From DSWT01 sp035420085 (lineage in GTDB: Bacteria; Chloroflexota; Anaerolineae; B4-G1; SLSP01): 64,000 nucleotides of DNA. Location: the NCBI GenBank assembly GCA_035420085.1, contig DAOLUH010000003.1, positions 141,118 to 205,117 of the forward strand, read 5' to 3'. Both the position numbers and the translations under genes were made by a program. Under the pieces are notes generated by a model. It searched no databases. It saw only the letters and a program-made list of their open reading frames with translations, and had not been told where the DNA came from. Below, piece by piece: positions 1-11,895 of the stretch (within the stretch, counting starts at the first letter, position 1; the number at the start of each line of letters is the position of its first letter).

Positions 1-564
1 TTCGGCGAGGCCTTGTTGGCGCTGCTCGCCGCGACCTTTTTCGTTGCCGATGACCGGCGGTCGGATTTGTATAAAGTCACGCCACTTCCACCGGGAACGT
101 TACAGCCGGCCCTGCGACCTTACATCCCCCAATGGGAACGGCTTCTGCCGTTGCCTGCCGAAGCGACCGTGCGAGACGGCGTTCACATTTTTAAAGTCGC
201 GTTGGGGAAAGACTGCTGGCGGCGACTGGCGTTGCCGGCGACATCCACGTTGGATGAACTCGCGCAGCTTATCCTGCACGCCTACGCGTTTGATAGCGAC
301 CATCTGTACCGGTTTTCCTATCAAAACCGGTATGGCAGGCTGTGCCACATCAACCATACTTACTTGGAAGAAGCCCCCTGGACGAGTGCAGTGCGTGTAG
401 GCGAACTGCCGTTGGCGGTCGGGCAAACGATGACGTTTCTGTTCGATTTGAGCGATCAATGGGAATTCGAGGTCACGTTAGAAGCCGTGGACACCGATCC
501 TACGGCTGCACAAGCGCCGCGCGTATTGGAACGTCGCGGTAAAGCGCCGCAACAATACACCTAG
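1..564 (+). CDS. Plasmid pRiA4b ORF-3-like protein, 5' end outside window
   Basis: The frame is open from base 1, so the gene starts upstream of the window; 187 codons are visible before the stop. The central part (LYRFSYQNRYGRLCH, then MTFLFDLSDQWEFEVTLE) matches the pRiA4b ORF-3 fold, a small alpha-beta domain in which a Y-x-F-D-x-x-D/S-x-W-like segment is typical. The biochemical role of the family is unknown; members occur on plasmids, in IS1096-type elements and in chromosomes. A perfect terminator follows 20 bp after the stop, so this gene is a separate unit from the CRISPR array to its right. Family call moderately sure, function unknown. Confidence 0.6.
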   Translation, partial: FGEALLALLAATFFVADDRRSDLYKVTPLPPGTLQPALRPYIPQWERLLPLPAEATVRDGVHIFKVALGKDCWRRLALPATSTLDELAQLILHAYAFDSDHLYRFSYQNRYGRLCHINHTYLEEAPWTSAVRVGELPLAVGQTMTFLFDLSDQWEFEVTLEAVDTDPTAAQAPRVLERRGKAPQQYT

Positions 565-583
565 AAGGATAGCTGTCAGCGCG

Positions 584-618
584 AACAGCCCCTCAAACTT
601 GAGGGGCTGTTTTTTTTG
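584..618 (+). terminator. Rho-independent terminator
   Basis: A perfect 12-bp stem (585-596 with 599-610, ACAGCCCCTC arm) is followed by nine T residues. It lies just after the stop of the first gene and reads on the plus strand. On the minus strand there is no U-tract, so it would not efficiently stop array 1 transcripts. Confidence 0.9.
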
Positions 619-645
619 TTGCCTTGATCCGCACACGAGTGGCCC

Positions 646-694
646 TCACCCGACTATGGGTGGCCCACATCACCCGACTATGGGTGGCCCATCA
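646..694. repeat. 24-bp tandem duplication beside the distal end of array 1
   Basis: Two near-identical 24-bp units starting TCACCCGACTATGGG (646 and 670) lie between the terminator and the oldest repeat of array 1. No gene is seen in 619-705. No function can be assigned. Confidence 0.8.
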
Positions 695-705
695 CGGGCG
701 GCATT

Positions 706-3700
706 TGACACATCCCTCAAAGGGTTCAACCGTGGCCCAGACAAGTTCTGCCGGAGTGCACCGATGGCTTGTGTGACATTGGTTTCCATCCCTCAAAGGG
801 TTCAACCGTGGCCCAGACATGCTCTGAAGGCTGCCGCAAAGGCGTCTGGAATCCGTTGTTTCCATCCCTCAAAGGGTTCAACCGTGGCCCAGACTGTTGG
901 GGTATTCAACTGGTACTCGAAGGAATTACAAGTTTCCATCCCTCAAAGGGTTCAACCGTGGCCCAGACCGCTATTCCCCCGATGTAGAAACGGTGGAAAT
1001 AGAGAGTTTCCATCCCTCAAAGGGTTCAACCGTGGCCCAGACTCTTAGCTATCCATTGCGGATAGTAGAGGATCAAAAAGTTTCCATCCCTCAAAGGGTT
1101 CAACCGTGGCCCAGACTTTTATCGCGTACGACCCATACGATCCCGCTAATTCGTTTCCATCCCTCAAAGGGTTCAACCGTGGCCCAGACTAGGTGATCTA
1201 GGTTTGACTCGTAGGTGCTACTGGAATTGTTTCCATCCCTCAAAGGGTTCAACCGTGGCCCAGACTGAACGGCAGCGTCATCTCCGCGACTGGCTCCATT
1301 GAGTTTCCATCCCTCAAAGGGTTCAACCGTGGCCCAGACATGACGCTCGATCAAATCCTGGACGACGCCAAAATAGGTTTCCATCCCTCAAAGGGTTCAA
1401 CCGTGGCCCAGACTGGATTGGCTCACGCGCGATTCTATGCGGTTGTCGCATCGTTTCCATCCCTCAAAGGGTTCAACCGTGGCCCAGTGGTTCACTGAAG
1501 TGGACCGAAAGGAGACAAACATAAGAGTTTCCATCCCTCAAAGGGTTCAACCGTGGCCCAGACTGCGGTGGTGCGTGCCCGACCGGTGTCATCAGCGAGA
1601 CGTTTCCATCCCTCAAAGGGTTCAACCGTGGCCCAGAAGATCGTGGGGAGCTATGCTATGCTCCTCGTGGTTTTGTTTCCATCCCTCAAAGGGTTCAACC
1701 GTGGCCCAGGTGTCGAATTCGGTACTTGCGATGGTTGCGAGGGAAAATTGTTTCCATCCCTCAAAGGGTTCAACCGTGGCCCAGCCAGCACCAACGCGGC
1801 AGTGCAACGCGCTAAATTTGTTGTTTCCATCCCTCAAAGGGTTCAACCGTGGCCCAGTAGCCGCATTCTTCCTGAGCAAGCCGATCTTCACAGGATGTTT
1901 CCATCCCTCAAAGGGTTCAACCGTGGCCCAGTGTAACGCTGTCCGGATACTTCCTGATGGTGTTTTCGGATGTTTCCATCCCTCAAAGGGTTCAACCGTG
2001 GCCCAGGTGGGTGCGTCATTTTGGGTCACAACGGCAGAAGATACTGTTTCCATCCCTCAAAGGGTTCAACCGTGGCCCAGTCACGGGAACTTCCCAAACC
2101 GACGGACCGGAAATTGTTGTTTCCATCCCTCAAAGGGTTCAACCGTGGCCCAGCTTCGGCTATGGTGGCGGTTTGAATGACCCTGGCGATTGTTTCCATC
2201 CCTCAAAGGGTTCAACCGTGGCCCAGTACGGCCTGTCCCGAGCAGTAGCATGGGTGACTATGATGTTTCCATCCCTCAAAGGGTTCAACCGTGGCCCAGT
2301 CTTCAGCCTGACCGCCCTTTCGGGGTCGGGCATAAATGTTTCCATCCCTCAAAGGGTTCAACCGTGGCCCAGCCGCAGACTGTTCAGGTGTTCAATCCGT
2401 ACTGGATGTTGATGTTTCCATCCCTCAAAGGGTTCAACCGTGGCCCAGACGGGATGTTTTTGGGGTTGGCCGGTGCACAACCGGTGAGTTTCCATCCCTC
2501 AAAGGGTTCAACCGTGGCCCAGACAGGATGTCACAGCAACGCGCCCTGGCAATGGATGACGGGTTTCCATCCCTCAAAGGGTTCAACCGTGGCCCAGACA
2601 TGGAGGATAGACATGGATACGCGAAAGACTCGTTTTGTTTCCATCCCTCAAAGGGTTCAACCGTGGCCCAGACTTTAGTATTGGCAATCGTGCTCTTGGG
2701 TGGTTGCAAAAGTTTCCATCCCTCAAAGGGTTCAACCGTGGCCCAGACGAAACAGCAAGGACTATTGTGGCTATTAACGAACTTTAGTTTCCATCCCTCA
2801 AAGGGTTCAACCGTGGCCCAGACTTCTCATCGTCTTCTTTCATTTTTCGAGCTTGGCCAAGTTTCCATCCCTCAAAGGGTTCAACCGTGGCCCAGACCAA
2901 CAGGCACGGTATTACGTCAACACTGTGTATAACTACGTTTCCATCCCTCAAAGGGTTCAACCGTGGCCCAGACTCAACGATAAGCACAGAACAATAGATG
3001 GCATTACACGGTTTCCATCCCTCAAAGGGTTCAACCGTGGCCCAGACTGAAGGAGAATGGGAGCGTGCCGTATTGCGGGAGAAGTTTCCATCCCTCAAAG
3101 GGTTCAACCGTGGCCCAGACGAACAATGGATCACTACGAATGGCTGGAAAAGTATAAGTTTCCATCCCTCAAAGGGTTCAACCGTGGCCCAGACCACGTC
3201 TGACCTGTACGACTACGAGCAAGATGACGAAGTTTCCATCCCTCAAAGGGTTCAACCGTGGCCCAGACCCGCCCTCGAGGTCGAGGGCGCGGTAGTGGAT
3301 GGCACGTTTCCATCCCTCAAAGGGTTCAACCGTGGCCCAGACATGTTCTCGAAAAGGAGCTAGATCCATGAAACGCATTGTTTCCATCCCTCAAAGGGTT
3401 CAACCGTGGCCCAGACATCGCGCGATGCCCATCAAAACTAAAAAAAACTTTGAGTTTCCATCCCTCAAAGGGTTCAACCGTGGCCCAGACCTGGCACGGT
3501 CGGAAGTGAAGGGCGGGTTGTTACAGTTTCCATCCCTCAAAGGGTTCAACCGTGGCCCAGACCGACTGGCTGATCGAAGCCCACGTGGTGGGTTGGGAGT
3601 TTCCATCCCTCAAAGGGTTCAACCGTGGCCCAGACTTCCAGCCCCTACTCCCACTGGTCTGACTGGGGGGAATGGTTTCCATCCCTCAAAGGGTTCAACC

Positions 3701-6700
3701 GTGGCCCAGACTTAGTGTCCTATAGTTTTCACAATCTTTTCACAAGCTGTTTCCATCCCTCAAAGGGTTCAACCGTGGCCCAGACAGGTAAATACGTACA
3801 ACGCAGATTTTTGGTTTATCTCGGGTTTCCATCCCTCAAAGGGTTCAACCGTGGCCCAGACAGGTATCTCCCTCCGGCATCCAACAAGAAAGAAAGGAAG
3901 TTTCCATCCCTCAAAGGGTTCAACCGTGGCCCAGACACCCTCCCGGCGAACCGCCGGATGAGGGATTTGTTGGGTTTCCATCCCTCAAAGGGTTCAACCG
4001 TGGCCCAGACAATACGTACAACGCAGATTTTTGGTTTATCTCGGAGGGGTTTCCATCCCTCAAAGGGTTCAACCGTGGCCCAGACGTTCACGCCGACTGC
4101 CACAGCCACGCCCTCACCCAGTTTCCATCCCTCAAAGGGTTCAACCGTGGCCCAGACTCACCGGTACGAGCGCGTATGACGCGCCTAACAAGGGGTTTCC
4201 ATCCCTCAAAGGGTTCAACCGTGGCCCAGACTTTTTACCTATTTACTTTCACTATAGTTCAACCGTAAGTTTCCATCCCTCAAAGGGTTCAACCGTGGCC
4301 CAGACGGGCTGTATCGGACAGCCCTGAAGGAGGGAGGTATGATAGTTTCCATCCCTCAAAGGGTTCAACCGTGGCCCAGACACACCGTCGAGGACACCGT
4401 TGAGACCGGCAACAATACGTTTCCATCCCTCAAAGGGTTCAACCGTGGCCCAGACGAGGTCCCCGCGGACCTCAAGACATGGGATATCATCGAGTTTCCA
4501 TCCCTCAAAGGGTTCAACCGTGGCCCAGACCCCTCAACGAGAGCTAGGAGGATACCATGAAGAAGAAGTTTCCATCCCTCAAAGGGTTCAACCGTGGCCC
4601 AGACCACATCACCGACCCACTCCACGAACCGCCACCCAATTGTTTCCATCCCTCAAAGGGTTCAACCGTGGCCCAGACCAAGGATCGGTTGGCGTTGGCC
4701 CAGATTCTGTATAAGTTTCCATCCCTCAAAGGGTTCAACCGTGGCCCAGACGAGCAGAGAGGGGTTGGTAAGGGGAAAACTGTGAAGTTTCCATCCCTCA
4801 AAGGGTTCAACCGTGGCCCAGACGTGGCACAGGAACAGCGAAGATGGAGGAGGGAACATGGTTTCCATCCCTCAAAGGGTTCAACCGTGGCCCAGACTAA
4901 GGGATGTGGGTTCCGGTACGGTGAGTTAACACTGAGTTTCCATCCCTCAAAGGGTTCAACCGTGGCCCAGACGTCCGTCATCGGGTCGCATGACCTGGGT
5001 GGCCTTCTCGTTTCCATCCCTCAAAGGGTTCAACCGTGGCCCAGACCTTGCGCAGATCAATCGTCGCGAACTCGGAACCTGGACGTTTCCATCCCTCAAA
5101 GGGTTCAACCGTGGCCCAGACTCCCCAACCCCCGCGACCCCGCCGACGCATGGCAGGAGTTTCCATCCCTCAAAGGGTTCAACCGTGGCCCAGACTCGTG
5201 TAGAACCTCTGGGTCTTTTTCCAGAAGTTAGTTTCCATCCCTCAAAGGGTTCAACCGTGGCCCAGACCCGGCATAAGGTAAGGTCAAAGGAGGTGTACCA
5301 ATGAGTTTCCATCCCTCAAAGGGTTCAACCGTGGCCCAGACCCGCAGCAACCCACGCATTACCAAGATCTCGTAAGTTTCCATCCCTCAAAGGGTTCAAC
5401 CGTGGCCCAGACTGTTCGCCAAGCGCATCGGCCATAAGTATGCATTTTGGTTTCCATCCCTCAAAGGGTTCAACCGTGGCCCAGACACACCCACCTTCGG
5501 TATCGCGGCGAGCGGGACCATCAGTTTCCATCCCTCAAAGGGTTCAACCGTGGCCCAGACTTACACCCTTAGGAGGGGAACCATGAAACGCTTTTGGATT
5601 GTTTCCATCCCTCAAAGGGTTCAACCGTGGCCCAGACTGTCGAATAACATTTCAATCACAGTTTGTATATCAAGTTTCCATCCCTCAAAGGGTTCAACCG
5701 TGGCCCAGACTAGCGTCTTGCGACTTTGAGCCGCGATCCTCCAAAAAGTTTCCATCCCTCAAAGGGTTCAACCGTGGCCCAGACTACGTTGCTGAATTTG
5801 AAACCGCAGCACGCGGTTGGCGTTTCCATCCCTCAAAGGGTTCAACCGTGGCCCAGACAACGAAGCGATGTTCAGAATCGCGATGCGGAATTACCAGTTT
5901 CCATCCCTCAAAGGGTTCAACCGTGGCCCAGACTTTAGACATAGGAGGAACGGAAATGACACGGAAATTTGTTTCCATCCCTCAAAGGGTTCAACCGTGG
6001 CCCAGACGTGCAAAGACTATCGCGGAAGATGTCGCTCTCGGTGAGTTTCCATCCCTCAAAGGGTTCAACCGTGGCCCAGACGAGGAGTTCGAGGCCATTA
6101 TGGCCTACCTCTACAGGTTTCCATCCCTCAAAGGGTTCAACCGTGGCCCAGACTAGTCGCCTTGAAGCCGTTCTCACGGAGCCAGGTAGCGGGTTTCCAT
6201 CCCTCAAAGGGTTCAACCGTGGCCCAGACGTCGTTCCACCGGATCGGAGAAAGCGGCGACTACAAGTTTCCATCCCTCAAAGGGTTCAACCGTGGCCCAG
6301 ACTCCGTTTCCCGATCTTGATCCCCGCGATCTTGATCGGAGTTTCCATCCCTCAAAGGGTTCAACCGTGGCCCAGACTCACGGCACGTCAGTCCGTGGGG
6401 GAGCTCACACTAGGTTTCCATCCCTCAAAGGGTTCAACCGTGGCCCAGACCCATCATGGCCGAGTATGGTATCAAGGGTACCATGTAGTTTCCATCCCTC
6501 AAAGGGTTCAACCGTGGCCCAGACTCGTCACCTACACGGTGGCGATCTCTTTTGAGCTGGAGTTTCCATCCCTCAAAGGGTTCAACCGTGGCCCAGACCG
6601 TGACCTTTGAATACTCTAATGGTCGCACATCAGAGGTTTCCATCCCTCAAAGGGTTCAACCGTGGCCCAGACTCTTACCAGGGTCCGGACCCCTGGGGGT

Positions 6701-9327
6701 ACCTCTACAAGTTTCCATCCCTCAAAGGGTTCAACCGTGGCCCAGACTCACTCATACATGGACCATATTCTGAGGTTCATATGGGTTTCCATCCCTCAAA
6801 GGGTTCAACCGTGGCCCAGACCCACCGCTATGTCCTGGGGACGGCTCAATGCGCTGCAGTTTCCATCCCTCAAAGGGTTCAACCGTGGCCCAGACCTACG
6901 CATTCGCGTTTGGTCGGGTGAGCTTTCACCAGGTTTCCATCCCTCAAAGGGTTCAACCGTGGCCCAGACTTTTTGTGAGCCTCAGGGCCGGGACAGGTGC
7001 TGTTCGTTTCCATCCCTCAAAGGGTTCAACCGTGGCCCAGACTTTAATCTGAGTATGAGGAGGCATCGATGTTGTATGTAGTTTCCATCCCTCAAAGGGT
7101 TCAACCGTGGCCCAGACAAAAGAGTGTTTAAGAGGATCATCCTCTACCTGAAAGTTTCCATCCCTCAAAGGGTTCAACCGTGGCCCAGACGTCAGCATGC
7201 AACAAGCTGTCGGCAACTGAAGAGGTGGTTTCCATCCCTCAAAGGGTTCAACCGTGGCCCAGACGGAGGTATAGAGATGAAAGACTGGCAGAAGTTCGTA
7301 AGTTTCCATCCCTCAAAGGGTTCAACCGTGGCCCAGACGAACGTGGAAGACTACCCAAGCGGGTGGACCATTATGTTTCCATCCCTCAAAGGGTTCAACC
7401 GTGGCCCAGACAACGGTGGGAGCGTGCCTGACCCGGCCAACAAAGTGGTGAGTTTCCATCCCTCAAAGGGTTCAACCGTGGCCCAGACTTAGTCTTCTGA
7501 AGTTCGCCTTGGCGAACGAAGGAGGAGTTTCCATCCCTCAAAGGGTTCAACCGTGGCCCAGACAGGTGCTAAGTCCCCGTGGAGAAGCAAGGCGCTGAGT
7601 TTCCATCCCTCAAAGGGTTCAACCGTGGCCCAGACTCGGGAGGGTCATGGTGTAACCGGTCGGGGGAGTAAGTTTCCATCCCTCAAAGGGTTCAACCGTG
7701 GCCCAGACACATTGTCGTGGATGAAGGCAGCGTGACCTTCACGAAGTTTCCATCCCTCAAAGGGTTCAACCGTGGCCCAGACCGCCGATCAGATTGCTTC
7801 CCTGGAAGGCCAACTTGCGTTTCCATCCCTCAAAGGGTTCAACCGTGGCCCAGACATGGTAGTGCTGGTTACTATGAGCGCGTGGTAAAGAGTTTCCATC
7901 CCTCAAAGGGTTCAACCGTGGCCCAGACGATGACTTTAGAGACATAGAAGAATCTATGCTTGATATGAAGTTTCCATCCCTCAAAGGGTTCAACCGTGGC
8001 CCAGACCCACTAACATGTTGGTGTTGTACCTCGCGAACGATGGGTTTCCATCCCTCAAAGGGTTCAACCGTGGCCCAGACGCCCGGCGCGGAAGCAACTT
8101 GCGTGCGGGTAATTCAGTTTCCATCCCTCAAAGGGTTCAACCGTGGCCCAGACAACAATAATTCAGATCATAGAACAAAACAGGAGGAGTTTCCATCCCT
8201 CAAAGGGTTCAACCGTGGCCCAGACTAGCGTTGTGTTGCCACAAAACAACTGAATCTTATGGTTTCCATCCCTCAAAGGGTTCAACCGTGGCCCAGACGG
8301 ATTGGTGGCTGGACCGATGGTCTGGTTATCATGAAGTTTCCATCCCTCAAAGGGTTCAACCGTGGCCCAGACGTCCCAAATCATGGGGAATGCCGAACTG
8401 CAATTCGTTGTTTCCATCCCTCAAAGGGTTCAACCGTGGCCCAGACGAGAAACCATCGCCTTTACCAATACCAGCACCACGGAGTTTCCATCCCTCAAAG
8501 GGTTCAACCGTGGCCCAGACAAACCCGAAGTAGTAGCCCGTCGACAGAAGGGTGAGGTTTCCATCCCTCAAAGGGTTCAACCGTGGCCCAGACAAAATCA
8601 TTTTACAACCCATTGTCTAGCTCTGGACTAGTTTCCATCCCTCAAAGGGTTCAACCGTGGCCCAGACGAGCACGAAGTATAGTCGAGTAAGCAGCAAACT
8701 GATGGGTTTCCATCCCTCAAAGGGTTCAACCGTGGCCCAGACCCAAGGCCGGTAAATTCCCCACCTTGGCCCATGTTAGTTTCCATCCCTCAAAGGGTTC
8801 AACCGTGGCCCAGACGAAAGTCAAGCGCGTTTTGACAAAAACGCAAAAAAGTTTCCATCCCTCAAAGGGTTCAACCGTGGCCCAGACACCGTTCCAACCG
8901 CGACTCCGACAACGACTCCCACTGAGTTTCCATCCCTCAAAGGGTTCAACCGTGGCCCAGACTTCCGGAACCTTGATGCCAAAAACGTTTCCGGTGTGTT
9001 TCCATCCCTCAAAGGGTTCAACCGTGGCCCAGACAATGCTTCCCAAGGACAGTGCAGTGCAATGCACTGAGAGTTTCCATCCCTCAAAGGGTTCAACCGT
9101 GGCCCAGACAAGAGTTGATCCAACTACTGCGGACTCCGTAAGCGAGTTTCCATCCCTCAAAGGGTTCAACCGTGGCCCAGACGAATCGAGATCGCTAGGG
9201 ACAATCCCCGACGCCTAGTTTCCATCCCTCAAAGGGTTCAACCGTGGCCCAGACCAAAACGGACATCCACTTAACCACGGTAGCTCCCGAGTTTCCATCC
9301 CTCAAAGGGTTCAACCGTGGCCCAGAC
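706..9327 (-). CRISPR. CRISPR array 1, 117 repeats, crRNA strand is minus
   Basis: Hand count gives 117 repeats of 37 bp and 116 spacers of about 34-41 bp (repeat-to-repeat 71-78 bp). On the plus strand the repeat begins GTTTCCATCCCTCAAAGGG and ends CCGTGGCCCAGAC. Read on the minus strand it ends GGGATGGAAAC, the usual type III 5' handle, with a small hairpin (CCCT-TTG-AGGG) for Cas6. The first repeat (706-742) is degenerate in its first bases while the right end is perfect and touches a leader, so the newest spacers are at 9327 and the oldest at 706. Repeats at 1453, 1602 and 1675-2338 lack the final AC. Two spacers (3786-3824, 4011-4048) overlap in the same protospacer. Long open frames inside the array are repeat artefacts. 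Confidence 0.98.
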
Positions 9328-9328
9328 T

Positions 9329-9543
9329 CTTCTTTGTCATCACGCGATTTTGGGCGATTTTCGTATGATTTGCCGCGATTTTCGCTGTCACTCCATTTTT
9401 TCCCGTCACCGACGAAAATTCCAGGTTCCCCCTTGCATTTTCGGGCTAAAAACGGGCTGTCACGAACCGAAAAAATACCCCCTTATCGCCTGTTAGCGCC
9501 CTGGATCTCGCTGTGACGCGGTTTCCGTCATCGAGACAAATTT
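9329..9543 (-). promoter_or_regulatory. CRISPR leader 1
   Basis: About 215 bp next to the newest repeat of array 1 is almost the same as 37218-37433 beside array 2, with small substitutions and indels. Near the array it holds GCGATTTT three times (9344, 9354, 9375), spaced about one and two helical turns apart. Leaders direct spacer integration and often carry the array promoter; the conserved direct repeats are candidate docking sites for a DNA-bending or adaptation factor. Confidence 0.85.
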
Positions 9544-9602
9544 CGCGCCCCTTTTTGCGCCCTTTTTGCGCCGCTTTGCGCGCCTCAATCTGTTCCATGA
9601 TT

Positions 9603-9631
9603 ACTATATGCGAATTTAGGTTGATTGTCAA
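9603..9631 (-). promoter_or_regulatory. Sigma-70 type promoter for array 1
   Basis: On the minus strand there is a perfect -35 TTGACA (plus 9626-9631), a 17-bp spacer and a -10 TATAGT (plus 9603-9608). Transcription would start near 9596 and run through the leader into array 1. It lies in the part of the upstream region that is not shared with array 2. Confidence 0.75.
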
Positions 9632-9667
9632 TGCACCCGCCGACGCGCTCCACAAACCACCGGGCGC

Positions 9668-9703
9668 TTGAAAACTTTGTTCCCTGCGGTATGCTTAAGC
9701 ATA
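9668..9703 (+). promoter_or_regulatory. Promoter and palindromic operator of the WYL gene
   Basis: On the plus strand TTGAAA (9668-9673), a 16-bp spacer and TATGCT (9690-9695) form a plausible promoter. The -10 box is inside a perfect 14-bp palindrome, TATGCTTAAGCATA (9690-9703), 31 bp before the ATG. A palindrome over the -10 suggests repression by a dimer, possibly autoregulation by the WYL protein. A ribosome site (GGAGG, 9720-9724) follows. Confidence 0.55.
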
Positions 9704-9734
9704 GCCTACCCAACTCGCACGGAGGTATTCACCG

Positions 9735-11891
9735 ATGTCAGAAATCGCTCTTATGTCCAGTTTGGCGGACCTCGTCAGCCAGCACCCCTGGCGGACGCTG
9801 CGCGCGATTGCGCAAGCGCATCACCAACGCTTCAATATACGCTGGCGCAAGGATGAAGCTGTGGCCGCACTGACCGCGTTACTTTCCGATCCCCGTGTGC
9901 TCACCCGCGCTCTGCGTACTTTGCCGGATGAGGCGCAGGAAGCCTTGCGCGTTCTCCAGCTCAATGGCGGCGTGCTGCCTGCCGCTCATTTCCTCGCGCG
10001 TTTTGGCCCCTTGCGGCCTTATACCCCCTGGCGCGCTGAAGAGACGCCCACGCCAGAGGCCGCCACACTTTCTGTGGCTGAACGCCTGTGGTTCCTGGGA
10101 TTGCTCTTTCGTGTCGCACAACCCACGGGCGACGTCGTCATCGTTCCCGCCGAAGTGCTCCGCCTGCTGCCGCCGCTGCCTCAACCTCTCCCGCAACTTG
10201 TCACACCGGCGTCCTGTTCCGATCTGCCCGATCTCGTTTGGGATGTAGCGCAGTGGCTTGCCTACATACACGCACATTCCGTCCGCTTGCTCCCTGGCGG
10301 ATGGATCGCCCCACAGCACTACCGGCGGATCAACCAGGCCTTGCGCGCGCCCGACCCCCTGGCAGTGCAGGCTACCAGCGAACTGCGCACCGGCTACCTG
10401 CGTTTCCTCCACTATTTGGCCGCAAGCGCCGACCTCGTTGCGCCCGCCTGGGGCAACCTGGCGCTGACCCCCGCCGCGTGGGGTTGGCTTGACGCTGCTG
10501 ACGCTCAACAACAGCGTATCCTGGCCGGCGGCTGGCGTAATGACCTGCAGCGTGTGCCCGGCGCAGCCACACTATGGACGCACTATCGCTGGCCCGGCGC
10601 GCCGGGATTCGTCCTGGCTGTGCTGGCGAGCCTGCCTGCCCTGCCTCCTGGTTGGTATACCTGCGCCGAGTGGGCGCTTTATCTGGAGGCTTACGACCTG
10701 CACGGCGGCGACTTTCCCCCCGCTGGCGACATTGTCACCCCTTTGCAGGCATTGCTCGATGGTCCGCTGCGGTGGGTCGGATGGGTGCAGTCTGATGGTG
10801 CAGATCGCTACGCCTGGACGGCGCGCGCGCGGTGGGGATTGGGTCTCGCCGCGCAACCTCCCGCCGCGCCGCCCTTGGGCCGGGTCACCGCGCACCCGCG
10901 CGACCCGCAGACGTGCGTCCTCACCCTGCCTGCGCCGCCGGCGCGTCCGCCGCTGCGCCCGCTCATCGCCCTGGCGTTGCCCTGGCCTCCGGCAGACGAA
11001 CGTCCTGTCTCTCCAAATGCTGTGGAACGCCAGTTCACCCGCGCGCACTTCGCCGCGTTGCTCTCCACCGGGCAGCGCGCCGATTGGGTCATCGAACAAC
11101 TGCGCGCGCTCACCGCGGATACCCTTTCCCCGGAAACCCTGGCCCAGGTGCGCGGGTGGGAAACGCAAATCCGCCAACTCACCCTGCGCCGTCTCACGGT
11201 GCTGTCCGGCGCCGATACCGAAATCTTGGGCAAGTTGACGCAAATGCGCAGTCTGCGGCCGCACATCGTCGAGACCTTATCCCCGCATCACGTCGCCCTT
11301 GCGCCGGAGGGGATCGCTGCTCTGCTGCGCACCCTGGCTCGCCTGGATATCACCCCCCTCAGCCCTCCGGGGATCGCACTCAGTGTACCCGCCACCGCGC
11401 TCCCCCTGGACATCGCCACGCCGGATACACCCCTTGATGCTAACGTGGTTGCCTACCTCTGGTTGGCGTTGTCCCTCTACCTCAATCTGGGCGATCTTGT
11501 AAACTTACCGGTCACGCCCTCCGCCAACCTGCTCAGTCAACTGGCGCAGTGGCTAGGTCAGGATCAACTGGCCGACCTGCGCGTCATGGCGGATCGGGTT
11601 CAACAACAGTTGCGCGATACAGTGGATGGGTACACCGCTTTTCCCGCGCCCCTGCCCGACGTGGATACAGCGACCATCCGCGCCACGATTGCGCGCGCGT
11701 TGGCGGAAGGTCTGCCCCTGGAAATCCTCTATCATACCGCCGGGCGCGGCGAACGCACCACCCGTGTGGTCGAGCCATTGCAGATGCAGACCTATGGCAA
11801 CGCCGAATACCTGGTGGCCTATTGCGGGTTGCGCCAGGAAGAGCGCGTGTTCCGTCTTGACCGCATCGAGCGCGCCAGCGTCATTGCGTAA
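9735..11891 (+). CDS. WYL-domain protein, probable regulator of the CRISPR locus
   Basis: 718 aa. The last 70 residues form a WYL domain (LPLEILYHTAGRGERTTRVV, then EYLVAYC and FRLDRIERA), a ligand-sensing fold used by regulators of CRISPR and other defence loci. The long N-terminal part is helix-rich and resembles the helicase-C-like, winged-helix region of large actinobacterial and Chloroflexota WYL proteins; no Walker motifs are seen, so it is not a helicase. The ATG at 9735 is preceded by GGAGG. It is the only plus-strand gene in the island between the arrays apart from the transposase, diverges from the array 1 promoter and converges on cas2 with 4 bp between stops. WYL proteins next to CRISPR arrays are known repressors or activators; the direction here is unknown. 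Confidence 0.75.
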   Translation: MSEIALMSSLADLVSQHPWRTLRAIAQAHHQRFNIRWRKDEAVAALTALLSDPRVLTRALRTLPDEAQEALRVLQLNGGVLPAAHFLARFGPLRPYTPWRAEETPTPEAATLSVAERLWFLGLLFRVAQPTGDVVIVPAEVLRLLPPLPQPLPQLVTPASCSDLPDLVWDVAQWLAYIHAHSVRLLPGGWIAPQHYRRINQALRAPDPLAVQATSELRTGYLRFLHYLAASADLVAPAWGNLALTPAAWGWLDAADAQQQRILAGGWRNDLQRVPGAATLWTHYRWPGAPGFVLAVLASLPALPPGWYTCAEWALYLEAYDLHGGDFPPAGDIVTPLQALLDGPLRWVGWVQSDGADRYAWTARARWGLGLAAQPPAAPPLGRVTAHPRDPQTCVLTLPAPPARPPLRPLIALALPWPPADERPVSPNAVERQFTRAHFAALLSTGQRADWVIEQLRALTADTLSPETLAQVRGWETQIRQLTLRRLTVLSGADTEILGKLTQMRSLRPHIVETLSPHHVALAPEGIAALLRTLARLDITPLSPPGIALSVPATALPLDIATPDTPLDANVVAYLWLALSLYLNLGDLVNLPVTPSANLLSQLAQWLGQDQLADLRVMADRVQQQLRDTVDGYTAFPAPLPDVDTATIRATIARALAEGLPLEILYHTAGRGERTTRVVEPLQMQTYGNAEYLVAYCGLRQEERVFRLDRIERASVIA

Positions 11892-11895
11892 CCTG

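Noticed and set aside
4232..4268. Spacer containing TTCAACCGT and CTATAG, pieces resembling both repeats
   Set aside because: Matches are short (9 and 6 nt) and out of place relative to repeat borders; chance is likely among 239 spacers.
706..9327. Dozens of open frames through array 1 with SLKGFNRGPD-type repeats
   Set aside because: They are translations of the CRISPR repeat; unit lengths near multiples of three keep frames open on both strands. No ribosome sites except those inside spacers.
9446..9655. Short Lys/Arg-rich minus frame through leader 1
   Set aside because: Starts upstream of the mapped promoter, is not kept in leader 2, and has no ribosome site.
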